Below are positions 8,237 through 14,670 of a stretch of 24,013 nt of DNA, one piece after another. This stretch comes from JAVEVH01 sp964430365 (GTDB lineage Bacteria; Patescibacteriota; Dojkabacteria; SC72): assembly GCA_964430365.1 (NCBI GenBank), contig CAYSEU010000007.1, positions 1-24,013 of the forward strand, given 5' to 3'. The stretch's first letter is position 1. Each line of letters starts with the position of its first letter. The position numbers and the translations under genes are program-made. Below the pieces are notes generated by a model, which saw nothing but the letters and a program-made list of their open reading frames with translations, ran no database searches and was not told the origin of the DNA.

Positions 8237-10306
8237 TTAAATAATTTCTTTAAACGGCATTCCATCTATATACCCACTCTCTGCATCACACTTTGGACAG
8301 TATGCGTGTTCACCTGCAATATACCCATGCTTAGGACAAATACTAAAGGTAGGTGTAATTGAAAAATATGGTAATTTATAATTTTCAGCTATCTTTCTAA
8401 CCAAATGTTTAACACTTTGTGTAGAAGGCATTCTCTCCCCTAGGAATACATGAAGTACTGTACCACCCGTATACATACACTGAAAATCATCTTGTAAATC
8501 TAGGGCCTCAAATATGTCATCTGTAAAGTTGACAGGTAACTGAGAGGAGTTGGTATAGTAGGGGGCATTACCTCTCTTTAAACCTACATCAGAGGCAGCT
8601 ATAATCTTTTCTCCATACTTCTTCTTATCTGCTTTAGCAAACCTATACGTTGTACTCTCAGCAGGAGTAGCCTCTAAGTTAAATAGTTGATTAGTTTCCT
8701 GTTGATATGTCATTAATTTCTCTCTCATATGATCCATAACCTGTAAACCAAATACTTGGCCTTTCTTAGATGTAAGATCCTTCCCTTTCCCTAAGAAATT
8801 AATCATAGCCTCATTAAGACCTAATATCCCTATTGTATTAAAATGGTTTTTGAAATACTCCCCAAATCTTTCTTTAACATCAGCTAAATAGAATTTAGAG
8901 TATGGATACAAGCCTCTATCCATATAACTCTCTATTAATTTCCTTTTAATAACTAGACTCTCCTTAGCAATATCCATTAATTTATCTACCCTCTTAAGAA
9001 AATCCTTCTTATCCTTTGCTAAATACCCAATCCTAGGCATATTTAGAGTAACAACACCAATACTACCCGTTAGAGGATTAGCACCAAATAGGCCACCACC
9101 TCTCTTCCTAAGCTCCCTATTATCCAATCTTAATCTGCAACACATAGATCTCGCATCATCAGGACTCATATCGGAGTTAATAAAGTTGGAGAAGTAAGGA
9201 ATACCATACTTAGATGTCATCTCCCAAAGGAATTCATACTTAGGGTTGTCCCAATCAAAGTCTTTAGTTAGATTGTATGTAGGAATAGGGTAGGAGAACA
9301 ATCTCCCCTGAGCATCCCCCTCCATCATTACTTCACAAAATGCCTTATTTAACATATCCATCTCTTTTTGGAAATCACCATACTTTTCCTTTTGAGGCTT
9401 ACCACCAATAATTACATTCTCCTTAGCTAACATACCATGAGGAACTAAATCCATAGTAATATTAGTAAAAGGAGTCTGGCATCCTACTCTAGTAGGTACA
9501 TTCATATTAAACATAAATTCCTGTATCTTTTGCTTGACCTCCTCGTATGTTAGTTTGTCATAACTAATGAAAGGAGCAAGTAGGGTATCAAAACTTGAAA
9601 AAGCCTGAGCCCCTGCAGCCTCATGCTGAAGAGTATATAGGTAATTAACACATTGACCCAATGCTACACCAAAGTGCTTAGCAGGAGCAGATGAGATCTT
9701 CCCAGGTACACCTGTAAAGCCCTTTAGAAGTAAGTCCTTTAAATCCCATCCACAACAGTATGTAGCTAACATACCTAAATCATGTATATGTAAATCAGCA
9801 TTAATATGAGCATTAGAGATATATTTAGGATATGTACTGTACAACCAATAATTAGCCTGTACAGATGAAGATATATGATTATTAAGTCCTTGCCAAGAGT
9901 ATGCCATATTACTATTTTCCTTAACTCTCCAATCCTCTTCACCAATATATCCCCTTACTAACTCCTCAGCATCGATTAATGACTTAATATTTTTAACCTT
10001 GTTTCTTAAACTTACAAACAAATCTAGTGCAATAGCGGTCTTACCATGCCCCATATCCTTTAAAGTCTCCCTTACAACATCAGCTATCTGTTCTGTACTG
10101 ACCTCTTTAACATCCTCATATCTCTCAGTTAACCTCTTTACAACCTCATCTGAAACCTTTTTAGCCCTATCCCTATCATCACCACCAACACTCTCTGCTG
10201 CTTTAAATATGGCTGATGTAATTCTCTCTTGATCAAACTTAACTAACCTACCATCTCTTTTTTTTACTTTGAATGTAATCTCTTTGCTCTCTTTTGTACG
10301 TAACAT
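8237..10306 (-). CDS. nrdD: Anaerobic ribonucleoside-triphosphate reductase, large part (lacks glycyl-radical site)
   Basis: The protein has 689 residues. An N-terminal ATP-cone (about 11-100, VKKRDGRLVKFDQERI) would sense ATP/dATP. The catalytic barrel follows, with NNHISSSVQANYW, DLHIHDLGM and RVGCQTPFTN, whose C276 is in the position of the active-site thiyl cysteine of class III enzymes. The C-terminal zinc-type region keeps C657 (CPKHGY) and C670/C673 (CPKC). It then ends in SGYIDGMPFKEII instead of continuing into the RVxGY radical motif, which lies in the next ORF. The enzyme reduces NTPs to dNTPs under anaerobic conditions after activation by NrdG. It starts 19 bp after nrdR, so nrdR-nrdD-radical ORF-nrdG form one operon, probably under NrdR control. 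Confidence 0.95.
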   Translation of the reverse strand: MLRTKESKEITFKVKKRDGRLVKFDQERITSAIFKAAESVGGDDRDRAKKVSDEVVKRLTERYEDVKEVSTEQIADVVRETLKDMGHGKTAIALDLFVSLRNKVKNIKSLIDAEELVRGYIGEEDWRVKENSNMAYSWQGLNNHISSSVQANYWLYSTYPKYISNAHINADLHIHDLGMLATYCCGWDLKDLLLKGFTGVPGKISSAPAKHFGVALGQCVNYLYTLQHEAAGAQAFSSFDTLLAPFISYDKLTYEEVKQKIQEFMFNMNVPTRVGCQTPFTNITMDLVPHGMLAKENVIIGGKPQKEKYGDFQKEMDMLNKAFCEVMMEGDAQGRLFSYPIPTYNLTKDFDWDNPKYEFLWEMTSKYGIPYFSNFINSDMSPDDARSMCCRLRLDNRELRKRGGGLFGANPLTGSIGVVTLNMPRIGYLAKDKKDFLKRVDKLMDIAKESLVIKRKLIESYMDRGLYPYSKFYLADVKERFGEYFKNHFNTIGILGLNEAMINFLGKGKDLTSKKGQVFGLQVMDHMREKLMTYQQETNQLFNLEATPAESTTYRFAKADKKKYGEKIIAASDVGLKRGNAPYYTNSSQLPVNFTDDIFEALDLQDDFQCMYTGGTVLHVFLGERMPSTQSVKHLVRKIAENYKLPYFSITPTFSICPKHGYIAGEHAYCPKCDAESGYIDGMPFKEII

Positions 10307-10325
10307 GGCAGTTTTACTAGTATAT

Positions 10326-10783
10326 TTAAATTATATTCTCTAATTCTTTTTTCAAATCTTTTACATTTTCAAAATCCTTATACACAGATGCAAATCTCAT
10401 ATATGCTAAAGGATCTAGAGTCTTTAACCAATCTAATACCATGTTCCCTATGTCTACAGNNNNNNNNNNNNNNNNNNNNNNNNNNNNNNNNTAATCATTG
10501 CTTTTCTACTTACTACTTCACAAAACTCATCAATCTCTTGCTCATTAATCTTTTCCAAATCAACAGCTTTCTTAATACCCTTTCTTAATTTCTCGCAATC
10601 AAAGTTCTCAAAAGAGCCATCCTTTTTAATTACAACAATCTCAACCTTCTCTATCCTCTCATATGTGGTATATCGTCTACCGCATCTTAGACACTGTCTT
10701 CTCCTTCTAGTAGAGAAATCATCAGTATTATCCCTTTTATCTACTACTTTTGATGTAGTACATGCACAGTATGGACACCTCAT
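10326..10783 (-). CDS. nrdR: Transcriptional repressor NrdR (interrupted by assembly gap)
   Basis: The N-terminal part has the zinc ribbon with C3, C6, C31 and C34 (CPYC ... CLRC), the STRRRRQ basic stretch and an ATP-cone (VIKKDGSFENFDCEKL). After a 32-N gap (10460-10491) the frame resumes with IGNMVLDWLKTLD and RFASVYKDFENVKDL, the conserved NrdR C-terminus, and stops at 10326. The two halves are out of register by the stated gap length, so the N count is only approximate. Comparison with E. coli NrdR suggests about seven missing residues. NrdR represses ribonucleotide reductase genes in response to nucleotide levels. It heads the nrd operon and has NrdR-box-like sites just upstream, which implies autoregulation. 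Confidence 0.93.
10460..10491. other. Assembly gap of 32 N inside nrdR
   Basis: Unknown bases split nrdR. The gap length is not frame-consistent with the two flanking NrdR halves, so it is an estimate rather than a measured length. Confidence 0.95.
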
Positions 10784-10785
10784 AT

Positions 10786-10833
10786 ATACAACCCGTTGTA
10801 TTTAGTAACCAAGAGTATCGCAAGATATTGTGT
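10786..10833 (-). promoter_or_regulatory. Pair of NrdR-box-like palindromes upstream of nrdR
   Basis: Site 1, 10818-10833, reads ACACAATATCTTGCGA on the minus strand and matches the symmetric NrdR-box form ACACAATATATTGTGT at 13 of 16 positions. Site 2, 10786-10801, is the perfect palindrome ATACAACCCGTTGTAT, which keeps the outer ACAA/TTGT arms. Their centres are 32 bp apart, about three helical turns, as is usual for paired NrdR boxes. Site 1 fills the promoter spacer and site 2 ends 3 bp before the nrdR ATG. Confidence 0.75.
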
Positions 10834-10840
10834 TCGTCAA
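10812..10840 (-). promoter_or_regulatory. nrdR-nrdD operon promoter
   Basis: On the minus strand TTGACG (10835-10840) is followed by a 17-bp spacer and TACTCT (10812-10817). The spacer is occupied almost exactly by NrdR-box 1. A 9-bp inverted repeat, TTTAGTAAC (10801-10809) and GTTACTAAA (10850-10858), brackets this promoter. The remaining spacer up to 11009 is AT-rich. It holds two TTGCAAAATAT direct repeats (10915 and 10954) that may belong to the promoter of the divergent gene. Confidence 0.5.
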
Positions 10841-11008
10841 AGGCCTGTAGTTACTAAAATATGAGTTATCGCCTACAATATGTGGTATCTGAGATATGTA
10901 ATATATACTAGGGGTTGCAAAATATCCTACTATATATCTATTCATTATATATATTGCAAAATATTACCTTAATTGGTTAAATGATAAATAAGTTTTAATT
11001 ATATAAAT

Positions 11009-11518
11009 ATGATATTAGACCTAGAACAGTTCCAAAAGTTAAAAGAAACTGAACTTAAAGGTAAAAAGATTGTTTGTACATCAGGATATTTTGACCCTAT
11101 ACACCCTGGACACATATCGTGCTTACTAGAATCTAAAAAGTTTGGAGATATCTTAATCGTAATTATTGATGGAGACAGTAGGGCTATTAATAAAAAAGGA
11201 AAACCCTTTATACCAGCAACAGACAGAGCAGAAATAGTAGACGCTATTAAGGGAGTAGACTATGTTGTAATACACGAAAACCCTAAAGCTACCAACTGTG
11301 CAGAAGTACTTGAGATAATTAGACCAGACGTATTTACTAAAGGAGGGGATAGAAATGATAAGGATAGGAATGACCCAAATAGTGGATTAAAGGTAGAAGC
11401 AGATTTAATAGAATCATATGGAGGACATATTGAGTATGGAGTAGGGAAAGAGAAGATATGGTCTAGTTCAAACTATTTACAAGAGTGGGTAGATTTTGTT
11501 AATTCTAAAAGAAATTAA
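11009..11518 (+). CDS. Cytidylyltransferase-like nucleotidyltransferase (RfaE2/GCT type)
   Basis: This 169-residue single-domain protein carries the nucleotide-binding signature of the HIGH superfamily: SGYFDPIHPGH near residues 26-36, with HPGH as the HxGH motif. It also has a downstream signature region (about 118-168) with FTKGGDRND and WSSSNYLQEW. Homologues transfer CMP or AMP onto phosphorylated sugars or polyols, for example glycerol-3-phosphate or heptose-1-phosphate, for envelope polymers. The substrate cannot be read from the sequence. The gene is divergent from nrdR and its stop overlaps the convergent trxB stop by 4 bp, so it is probably monocistronic. Confidence 0.8.
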   Translation: MILDLEQFQKLKETELKGKKIVCTSGYFDPIHPGHISCLLESKKFGDILIVIIDGDSRAINKKGKPFIPATDRAEIVDAIKGVDYVVIHENPKATNCAEVLEIIRPDVFTKGGDRNDKDRNDPNSGLKVEADLIESYGGHIEYGVGKEKIWSSSNYLQEWVDFVNSKRN

Positions 11519-12471
11519 TAAATCTCTGGACCTTTCTGCCCCTCTCTAATGTATCCAAATATTGAATTAGCCGCTATTGCCCCCTCACTTGCAGCAGTAA
11601 CAACCTGTCTAAACCTATTGGAAGCACTTGTACAATCCCCTGCAGCCCATACGCCCTTAACAGAGGTACTCTGATCCTCATTAACCTTAATATATTTCTT
11701 ATCATCTAGCTGCACACCTAACATATTTGCTAAATCAATATTAGGAACAGAACCAATTTCAACAAATACTCCATCAACATCTATGTACTCAGACCCATTA
11801 TATTTCCTTGAGAGCTTAATTCTCTCTAACTTATTCTCACCCTCTAAACCTATTACTACAGTGGTAAATATTACCTCAACATTCTCTTTCTTATTCACCT
11901 CATCTATCCATACTGGCTCACCCCTTAACTCAGTTCCCCTATATATTATATATACCTTCTTAGCAATCTCTGAAAGCATTGAAGCAGCCATAATGGCAGC
12001 ATTACTACCACCTACAACAGCAACAGTCTTACCTTTGTAAAACATAGCATCACAGGTAGCACAGTATGAAAGACCCTTACCAAGATAGTAATCCTCGTTC
12101 GAAAGATTTAATTTATTCCTATTTGTCCCAATACTAAGTATTACACTCTTCGCTTTATATACCTTCTTACTTTGAGTAGTTAAAACAAATATTTCTCCTT
12201 CTTTTTTAATATCAGTAATGTGCTCAGGTGAGTGCTCTGCTCCTAACTCTTTAGCTTGCTCGTAGAAGTTCATACCTAACTCTAAGCCTGAGATATCCTT
12301 TACACCAGGATAGTTACATACTTTATGTGCTTCTGTAATAGTGCCCCCTATTAAACTACCAAATACAATATTACTTAACTTGTATCTACTAGCATATATA
12401 CTAGCACTAAAACCAGCAGGACCGCTTCCTATAATTGCAATATCATATATTTTGTTTAATGTGTCTGGCAT
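11515..12471 (-). CDS. trxB: Thioredoxin-disulfide reductase
   Basis: This FAD/NADPH flavoprotein has 318 residues from the ATG at 12471. The open frame could extend six codons to a TTG, but a GGAGAG sequence about 10 nt before the ATG favours the shorter form. The FAD-binding motif GSGPAG is at 15-20, the redox-active CATC at C137/C140, the NADPH fold begins at VAVVGGSNAA, and the second FAD motif is WAAGDCTS near the C-terminus. The enzyme passes electrons from NADPH to thioredoxin. No classical thioredoxin gene lies beside it, but a membrane Trx-CcdA fusion lies 4.4 kb away. It is divergent from ppaC, with 98 bp between the starts. Confidence 0.94.
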   Translation of the reverse strand: MPDTLNKIYDIAIIGSGPAGFSASIYASRYKLSNIVFGSLIGGTITEAHKVCNYPGVKDISGLELGMNFYEQAKELGAEHSPEHITDIKKEGEIFVLTTQSKKVYKAKSVILSIGTNRNKLNLSNEDYYLGKGLSYCATCDAMFYKGKTVAVVGGSNAAIMAASMLSEIAKKVYIIYRGTELRGEPVWIDEVNKKENVEVIFTTVVIGLEGENKLERIKLSRKYNGSEYIDVDGVFVEIGSVPNIDLANMLGVQLDDKKYIKVNEDQSTSVKGVWAAGDCTSASNRFRQVVTAASEGAIAANSIFGYIREGQKGPEIY

Positions 12472-12569
12472 ATTTATATATCTCTCCAAATTATCTTCTC
12501 CATTTTATCATACCTGTCAAGTAATCTATTAATTTTAATATATACCTGTTAATATTTTACTACCGCCAT

Positions 12570-13505
12570 ATGAATACATTAAAAGGAAAAATATATGTGA
12601 TTGGTCATACTAATCCAGATTTAGACTCAATTGCTTCTTCTATTGCTTACGTAAGATACAAACACTCTCAAGGTATGTTTAATTACATACCCATTAGATG
12701 TGGTAGTATTAATCCCCTAACAGAGTGGGTATTAGAAAAATACAAGATACCAAAACCACAATATATACCAGATATCTCAGGTATGAATATTGTACTAGTA
12801 GATCATACATATCCAGAAAACAGAGCAAAGGGATGGGAGAATGCTAATATCTTGGAGGTAATAGATCATCATGATGTAAAGCTAGAAGATATTTTACCTA
12901 AACATATTACAATTAGACCTTGTGGTAGTACATCTACATTAATATCAGAGAAATTCTTTAATTCTAGCATTCAAATTCCTAAAGATATTGCTTGTATATT
13001 ACTTAATGCAATATTAGATGATACATTAGGTTTGAAATCTCCTACCACTATACAGTTAGATATAGATATGGTTGACAGATTAAATGAGATATGTAACGTA
13101 GGGGATATTCAGGAGTATTCTAATGAGATATTTAGTAAAAAAGATATTTGGAATACACTCGATCCTAAACAAATTATTGAAATGGATATTAAGGAGGTAG
13201 AAGTAGGGGAAACAAGAGTAGCAATATCTCAAGTAGAGACATTAAACAATGGGATATTAAATGAAGATGACCTTATTGAAGAACTAAAAAGAATGAACAG
13301 TATTCATCCTCTTAATTTAAGATTAGTTATGTTAACAGACTTAAACAAAAAAGAATGTAAGTTATTAGTGGTTGGAGAGGATATATCACTACTAGAAGGG
13401 GTATTGAATATGAAAGTAATAGATAACAGGGTATTACTTCCTAATGTAGTAAGTAGAAAGAAACAGATATTACCGATATTAGAGGAGATGTACAAGGGAA
13501 TCTAA
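12570..13505 (+). CDS. ppaC: Manganese-dependent (family II) inorganic pyrophosphatase, DHH superfamily
   Basis: The protein has 311 residues, the usual family II length. The metal-binding motifs are GHTNPDLDS (H13, D17, D19), D78 in VDHT and DHH at 99-101 in the N-terminal DHH domain. The C-terminal DHHA2 domain ends with the substrate-binding signature SRKKQ (295-299). It hydrolyses pyrophosphate in the cytoplasm, which drives biosynthetic reactions. A regulatory CBS insert is absent. It ends just before the structured element at 13508-13563, which may serve as its 3' boundary. Confidence 0.94.
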   Translation: MNTLKGKIYVIGHTNPDLDSIASSIAYVRYKHSQGMFNYIPIRCGSINPLTEWVLEKYKIPKPQYIPDISGMNIVLVDHTYPENRAKGWENANILEVIDHHDVKLEDILPKHITIRPCGSTSTLISEKFFNSSIQIPKDIACILLNAILDDTLGLKSPTTIQLDIDMVDRLNEICNVGDIQEYSNEIFSKKDIWNTLDPKQIIEMDIKEVEVGETRVAISQVETLNNGILNEDDLIEELKRMNSIHPLNLRLVMLTDLNKKECKLLVVGEDISLLEGVLNMKVIDNRVLLPNVVSRKKQILPILEEMYKGI

Positions 13506-13507
13506 GG

Positions 13508-13563
13508 GGTCTCTAGTACATTGCAATTAAGCAAATGTTTAGCATGAAAGCTAACTAGAGACC
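13508..13563. other. Branched hairpin element after the 13574-13870 gene
   Basis: A perfect 10-bp outer stem, GGTCTCTAGT (13508-13517) with ACTAGAGACC (13554-13563), encloses two inner hairpins: ACATTGC/GCAAATGT with one bulge, and TAGC/GCTA. Nearly every base is paired, giving a compact three-way junction. It sits between the convergent stops of ppaC and the 13574 gene. Neither strand shows the T-run of a classical terminator. An AGGAGG lies at the edge of the stem on the minus strand. Confidence 0.6.
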
Positions 13564-13573
13564 TCCTAAAGAC

Positions 13574-13870
13574 CTATTTATTACCTATATATCCAAGGTA
13601 ACAAATCAGAAGTATTATGGCTGAACCTAAATTCAGCTTTAACCCTTTCCCTGGAAAAAGGGAGAGGAATACTTCTAAGAGTATGAATGAGATAGTAACT
13701 ATCTCAATATCAAATAATTTGAAGATAAGCAGACTTAAAGCTATAATTCCACCTAGTATAGGCAGGTAAAAGCTTGTAAGCTTCTCTTCCATTGACCAAT
13801 CCACGGTCTTGAGACCAAGGATAGAACCCAATATCCTCAATATTAGGGGTACAACTATTATGAATTCCAT
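13574..13870 (-). CDS. Small polytopic membrane protein of unknown function (unit 1)
   Basis: The product is 98 residues with about three hydrophobic helices (residues about 3-17, 33-50 and 55-70) and a final one near the C-terminus, so an integral membrane protein is likely. The start at 13870 is chosen because AAGGAG lies 6 nt upstream, one of the few strong Shine-Dalgarno sites in the window. The frame could extend nine codons further. The TAG stop lies inside a 14-nt arm complementary to the leader. I do not recognise a family. It shares its upstream block, start-site context and general architecture with the next gene, but the protein sequences look unrelated. A type I toxin-like membrane peptide is possible, though it is long for that class. 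Confidence 0.65.
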   Translation of the reverse strand: MEFIIVVPLILRILGSILGLKTVDWSMEEKLTSFYLPILGGIIALSLLIFKLFDIEIVTISFILLEVFLSLFPGKGLKLNLGSAIILLICYLGYIGNK

Positions 13871-13976
13871 TTTCTTCTCCTTTTTCATAAATTCCATTTC
13901 TGGGTTTTAATACCAACCTACAAATATCTAAAATATATAGATATCTCTATGTTGATATTAATAAATGAAAAAGTGT
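13871..13976 (-). promoter_or_regulatory. Structured leader of unit 1
   Basis: Besides the Shine-Dalgarno site (complement of 13877-13880), the leader RNA holds CUUUUUCAU (13973-13965). This is a perfect 9-nt complement of AUGAAAAAG (13888-13880), which overlaps the 5' edge of the Shine-Dalgarno site, so ribosome access could be blocked. A 7-bp inverted repeat ATATCTA/TAGATAT lies at 13924-13944. On the plus strand TTGATA, 18 bp, then TATAAA (about 13953-13982) forms a plausible antisense promoter. Confidence 0.5.
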
Positions 13977-13986
13977 ATAAATAGGC

Positions 13987-14039
13987 CTTTTTAAAGAGCA
14001 ATCTTCTTAAATGTATTAAAACAAATAAAGAAGATATAG
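13987..14039 (-). repeat. 53-bp upstream block, copy 1
   Basis: It aligns without gaps to 14573-14625 with 46 of 53 identical bases, including 21 consecutive identical bases at 14005-14025. It lies just upstream of the 5' arm of unit 1 and reads as a T-rich tract followed by TTTTAATACATTTAAG on the minus strand. It probably combines the terminator tail of the preceding unit with the promoter of the next. Confidence 0.8.
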
Positions 14040-14086
14040 AGGAGGGTATCGAATGCAATAATGCATATTAAGGACACCCTCCTCTA
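14037..14086 (-). terminator. Long hairpin after the 14090-14467 gene
   Basis: A perfect 11-bp stem, TAGAGGAGGGT (14037-14047) with ACCCTCCTCTA (14076-14086), encloses a 28-nt loop with an inner hairpin ATGCA/TGCAT. On the minus strand it starts 4 nt after the TAG stop and is followed by a T-rich tract (14036 downwards). It can therefore act as a terminator, although the loop is unusually long and ordered. Confidence 0.65.
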
Positions 14087-14089
14087 GAT

Positions 14090-14467
14090 CTATTCTATTG
14101 GAATGAAGGCAAAAAAACCCTTTCCTTTCCATATATCTGCTCGAATTTCGATCTGGATATCCTCCGCTAGAGAGTACCCACATCCCTGGAAATCCGAACT
14201 TGAAAACTTTGTCCCAGTTTCTATGAAGATCTTATGACCTCCACAAAAAATTACAGCTCTGAGCCTATACTCGGAGCTATTCCAGGGCAGATTTTGGTAT
14301 TGTGTCATGCTCGAAAGAGCAGACTCACCATCTTTCAAACCAAGAATTAAATTTTTGGCTTGGAAAGAATCGTACCAGATTACTCCAATAAGGAGCCCAA
14401 TTACAGCTAAAACGATAACTGCAAATTTAATCTGGTCTTTCGACACTTTAACTTTTGTTTTTTCCAT
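14090..14467 (-). CDS. Single-pass membrane protein with small outer domain, unknown function (unit 2)
   Basis: The protein has 125 residues: a basic N-terminus, one membrane helix (about 15-31, AVIVLAVIGLLIGVIW), then an 85-residue domain with two cysteines (FCGGH and FQGCGYS) that could form a disulfide outside. The start has AAGGAG 5 nt upstream in the same sequence context as the 13574-13870 gene. GC content over the gene is roughly 41 percent by hand count, against about a third in neighbours, and codon choice is visibly different. Together with the bracketing repeats this suggests acquisition by transfer. I do not recognise a family. Confidence 0.65.
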   Translation of the reverse strand: MEKTKVKVSKDQIKFAVIVLAVIGLLIGVIWYDSFQAKNLILGLKDGESALSSMTQYQNLPWNSSEYRLRAVIFCGGHKIFIETGTKFSSSDFQGCGYSLAEDIQIEIRADIWKGKGFFAFIPIE

Positions 14468-14560
14468 TTCTTCTCCTTTTTTTTAATCCCACATTGTGGG
14501 TTGTCCATACTTCATCTTTAAAATAGATAAAGAGGAGATATAGACGACCCTGTGGGACTA
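14468..14560 (-). promoter_or_regulatory. Structured leader of unit 2
   Basis: The leader RNA contains UCUCCU (14538-14533), complementary to the Shine-Dalgarno region AGGAGA (14477-14472), with three more pairs beyond one mismatch. Between them lies a short hairpin CCCAC/GTGGG (14488-14500). The Shine-Dalgarno site can thus be masked within the leader, as in unit 1. Confidence 0.45.
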
Positions 14561-14572
14561 AATAGAATAGAT

Positions 14573-14625
14573 CTTTTTAACGAGCGAGTCTCTTAAATGT
14601 ATTAAAACAAAAAAGAAAATATAGG
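14573..14625 (-). repeat. 53-bp upstream block, copy 2
   Basis: Ungapped match to 13987-14039 (46 of 53 bases). It lies immediately upstream of the unit 2 5' arm and downstream of the methionine aminopeptidase terminator hairpin. The two copies are 586 bp apart and enclose one complete unit. Confidence 0.8.
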
Positions 14626-14637
14626 TATCTAACCTAT
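14606..14637 (-). terminator. Intrinsic terminator of the methionine aminopeptidase gene
   Basis: On the minus strand ATAGGT, loop TAGAT, ACCTAT (14637-14621) is followed by a T-rich run ATTTTCTTTTTTG. It lies 33 nt after the TAG at 14671, and its T-run is the start of the 53-bp block. Confidence 0.65.
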
Positions 14638-14670
14638 ATATACATTATACCATATTTACTATAGGGGGTT

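Larger units (their letters stand above)
13568..13990 (-). repeat. 14-bp inverted arms bracketing unit 1
   Basis: The plus strand has AAAGACCTATTTAT at 13568-13581 and ATAAATAGGCCTTT at 13977-13990. They are complementary at 13 of 14 positions. The odd pair is a G:U wobble when the minus strand is read as RNA, so the transcript can form 14 continuous pairs between its leader start and the stop-codon region. Confidence 0.75.
14086..14574 (-). repeat. Perfect 14-bp inverted arms bracketing unit 2
   Basis: AGATCTATTCTATT at 14086-14099 is the exact reverse complement of AATAGAATAGATCT at 14561-14574. The left arm contains the TAG stop of the gene, and the right arm lies directly next to the 53-bp block copy 2. 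The arrangement parallels unit 1 although the arm sequences differ. Confidence 0.85.

Noticed and set aside
8081..8239. A simple frameshift or sequencing error breaking nrdD
   Set aside because: The radical ORF is in phase, so no frameshift is needed. nrdD carries additional residues (SGYIDGMPFKEII) before its TAA that are not the normal linker. A base error at the TAA cannot be wholly excluded.
10388..10588. Plus-strand ORF across the nrdR gap
   Set aside because: It runs through Ns and opposite to conserved nrdR sequence.
13508..13563. Hammerhead ribozyme
   Set aside because: The three-way junction lacks the unpaired CUGAUGA core; the strands at the junction are paired.
13506..14626. Integron cassette array with attC sites
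   Set aside because: The gene-plus-hairpin order is suggestive, but the hairpin ends lack the GTTRRRY/RYYYAAC core sites, and each unit has its own upstream block.
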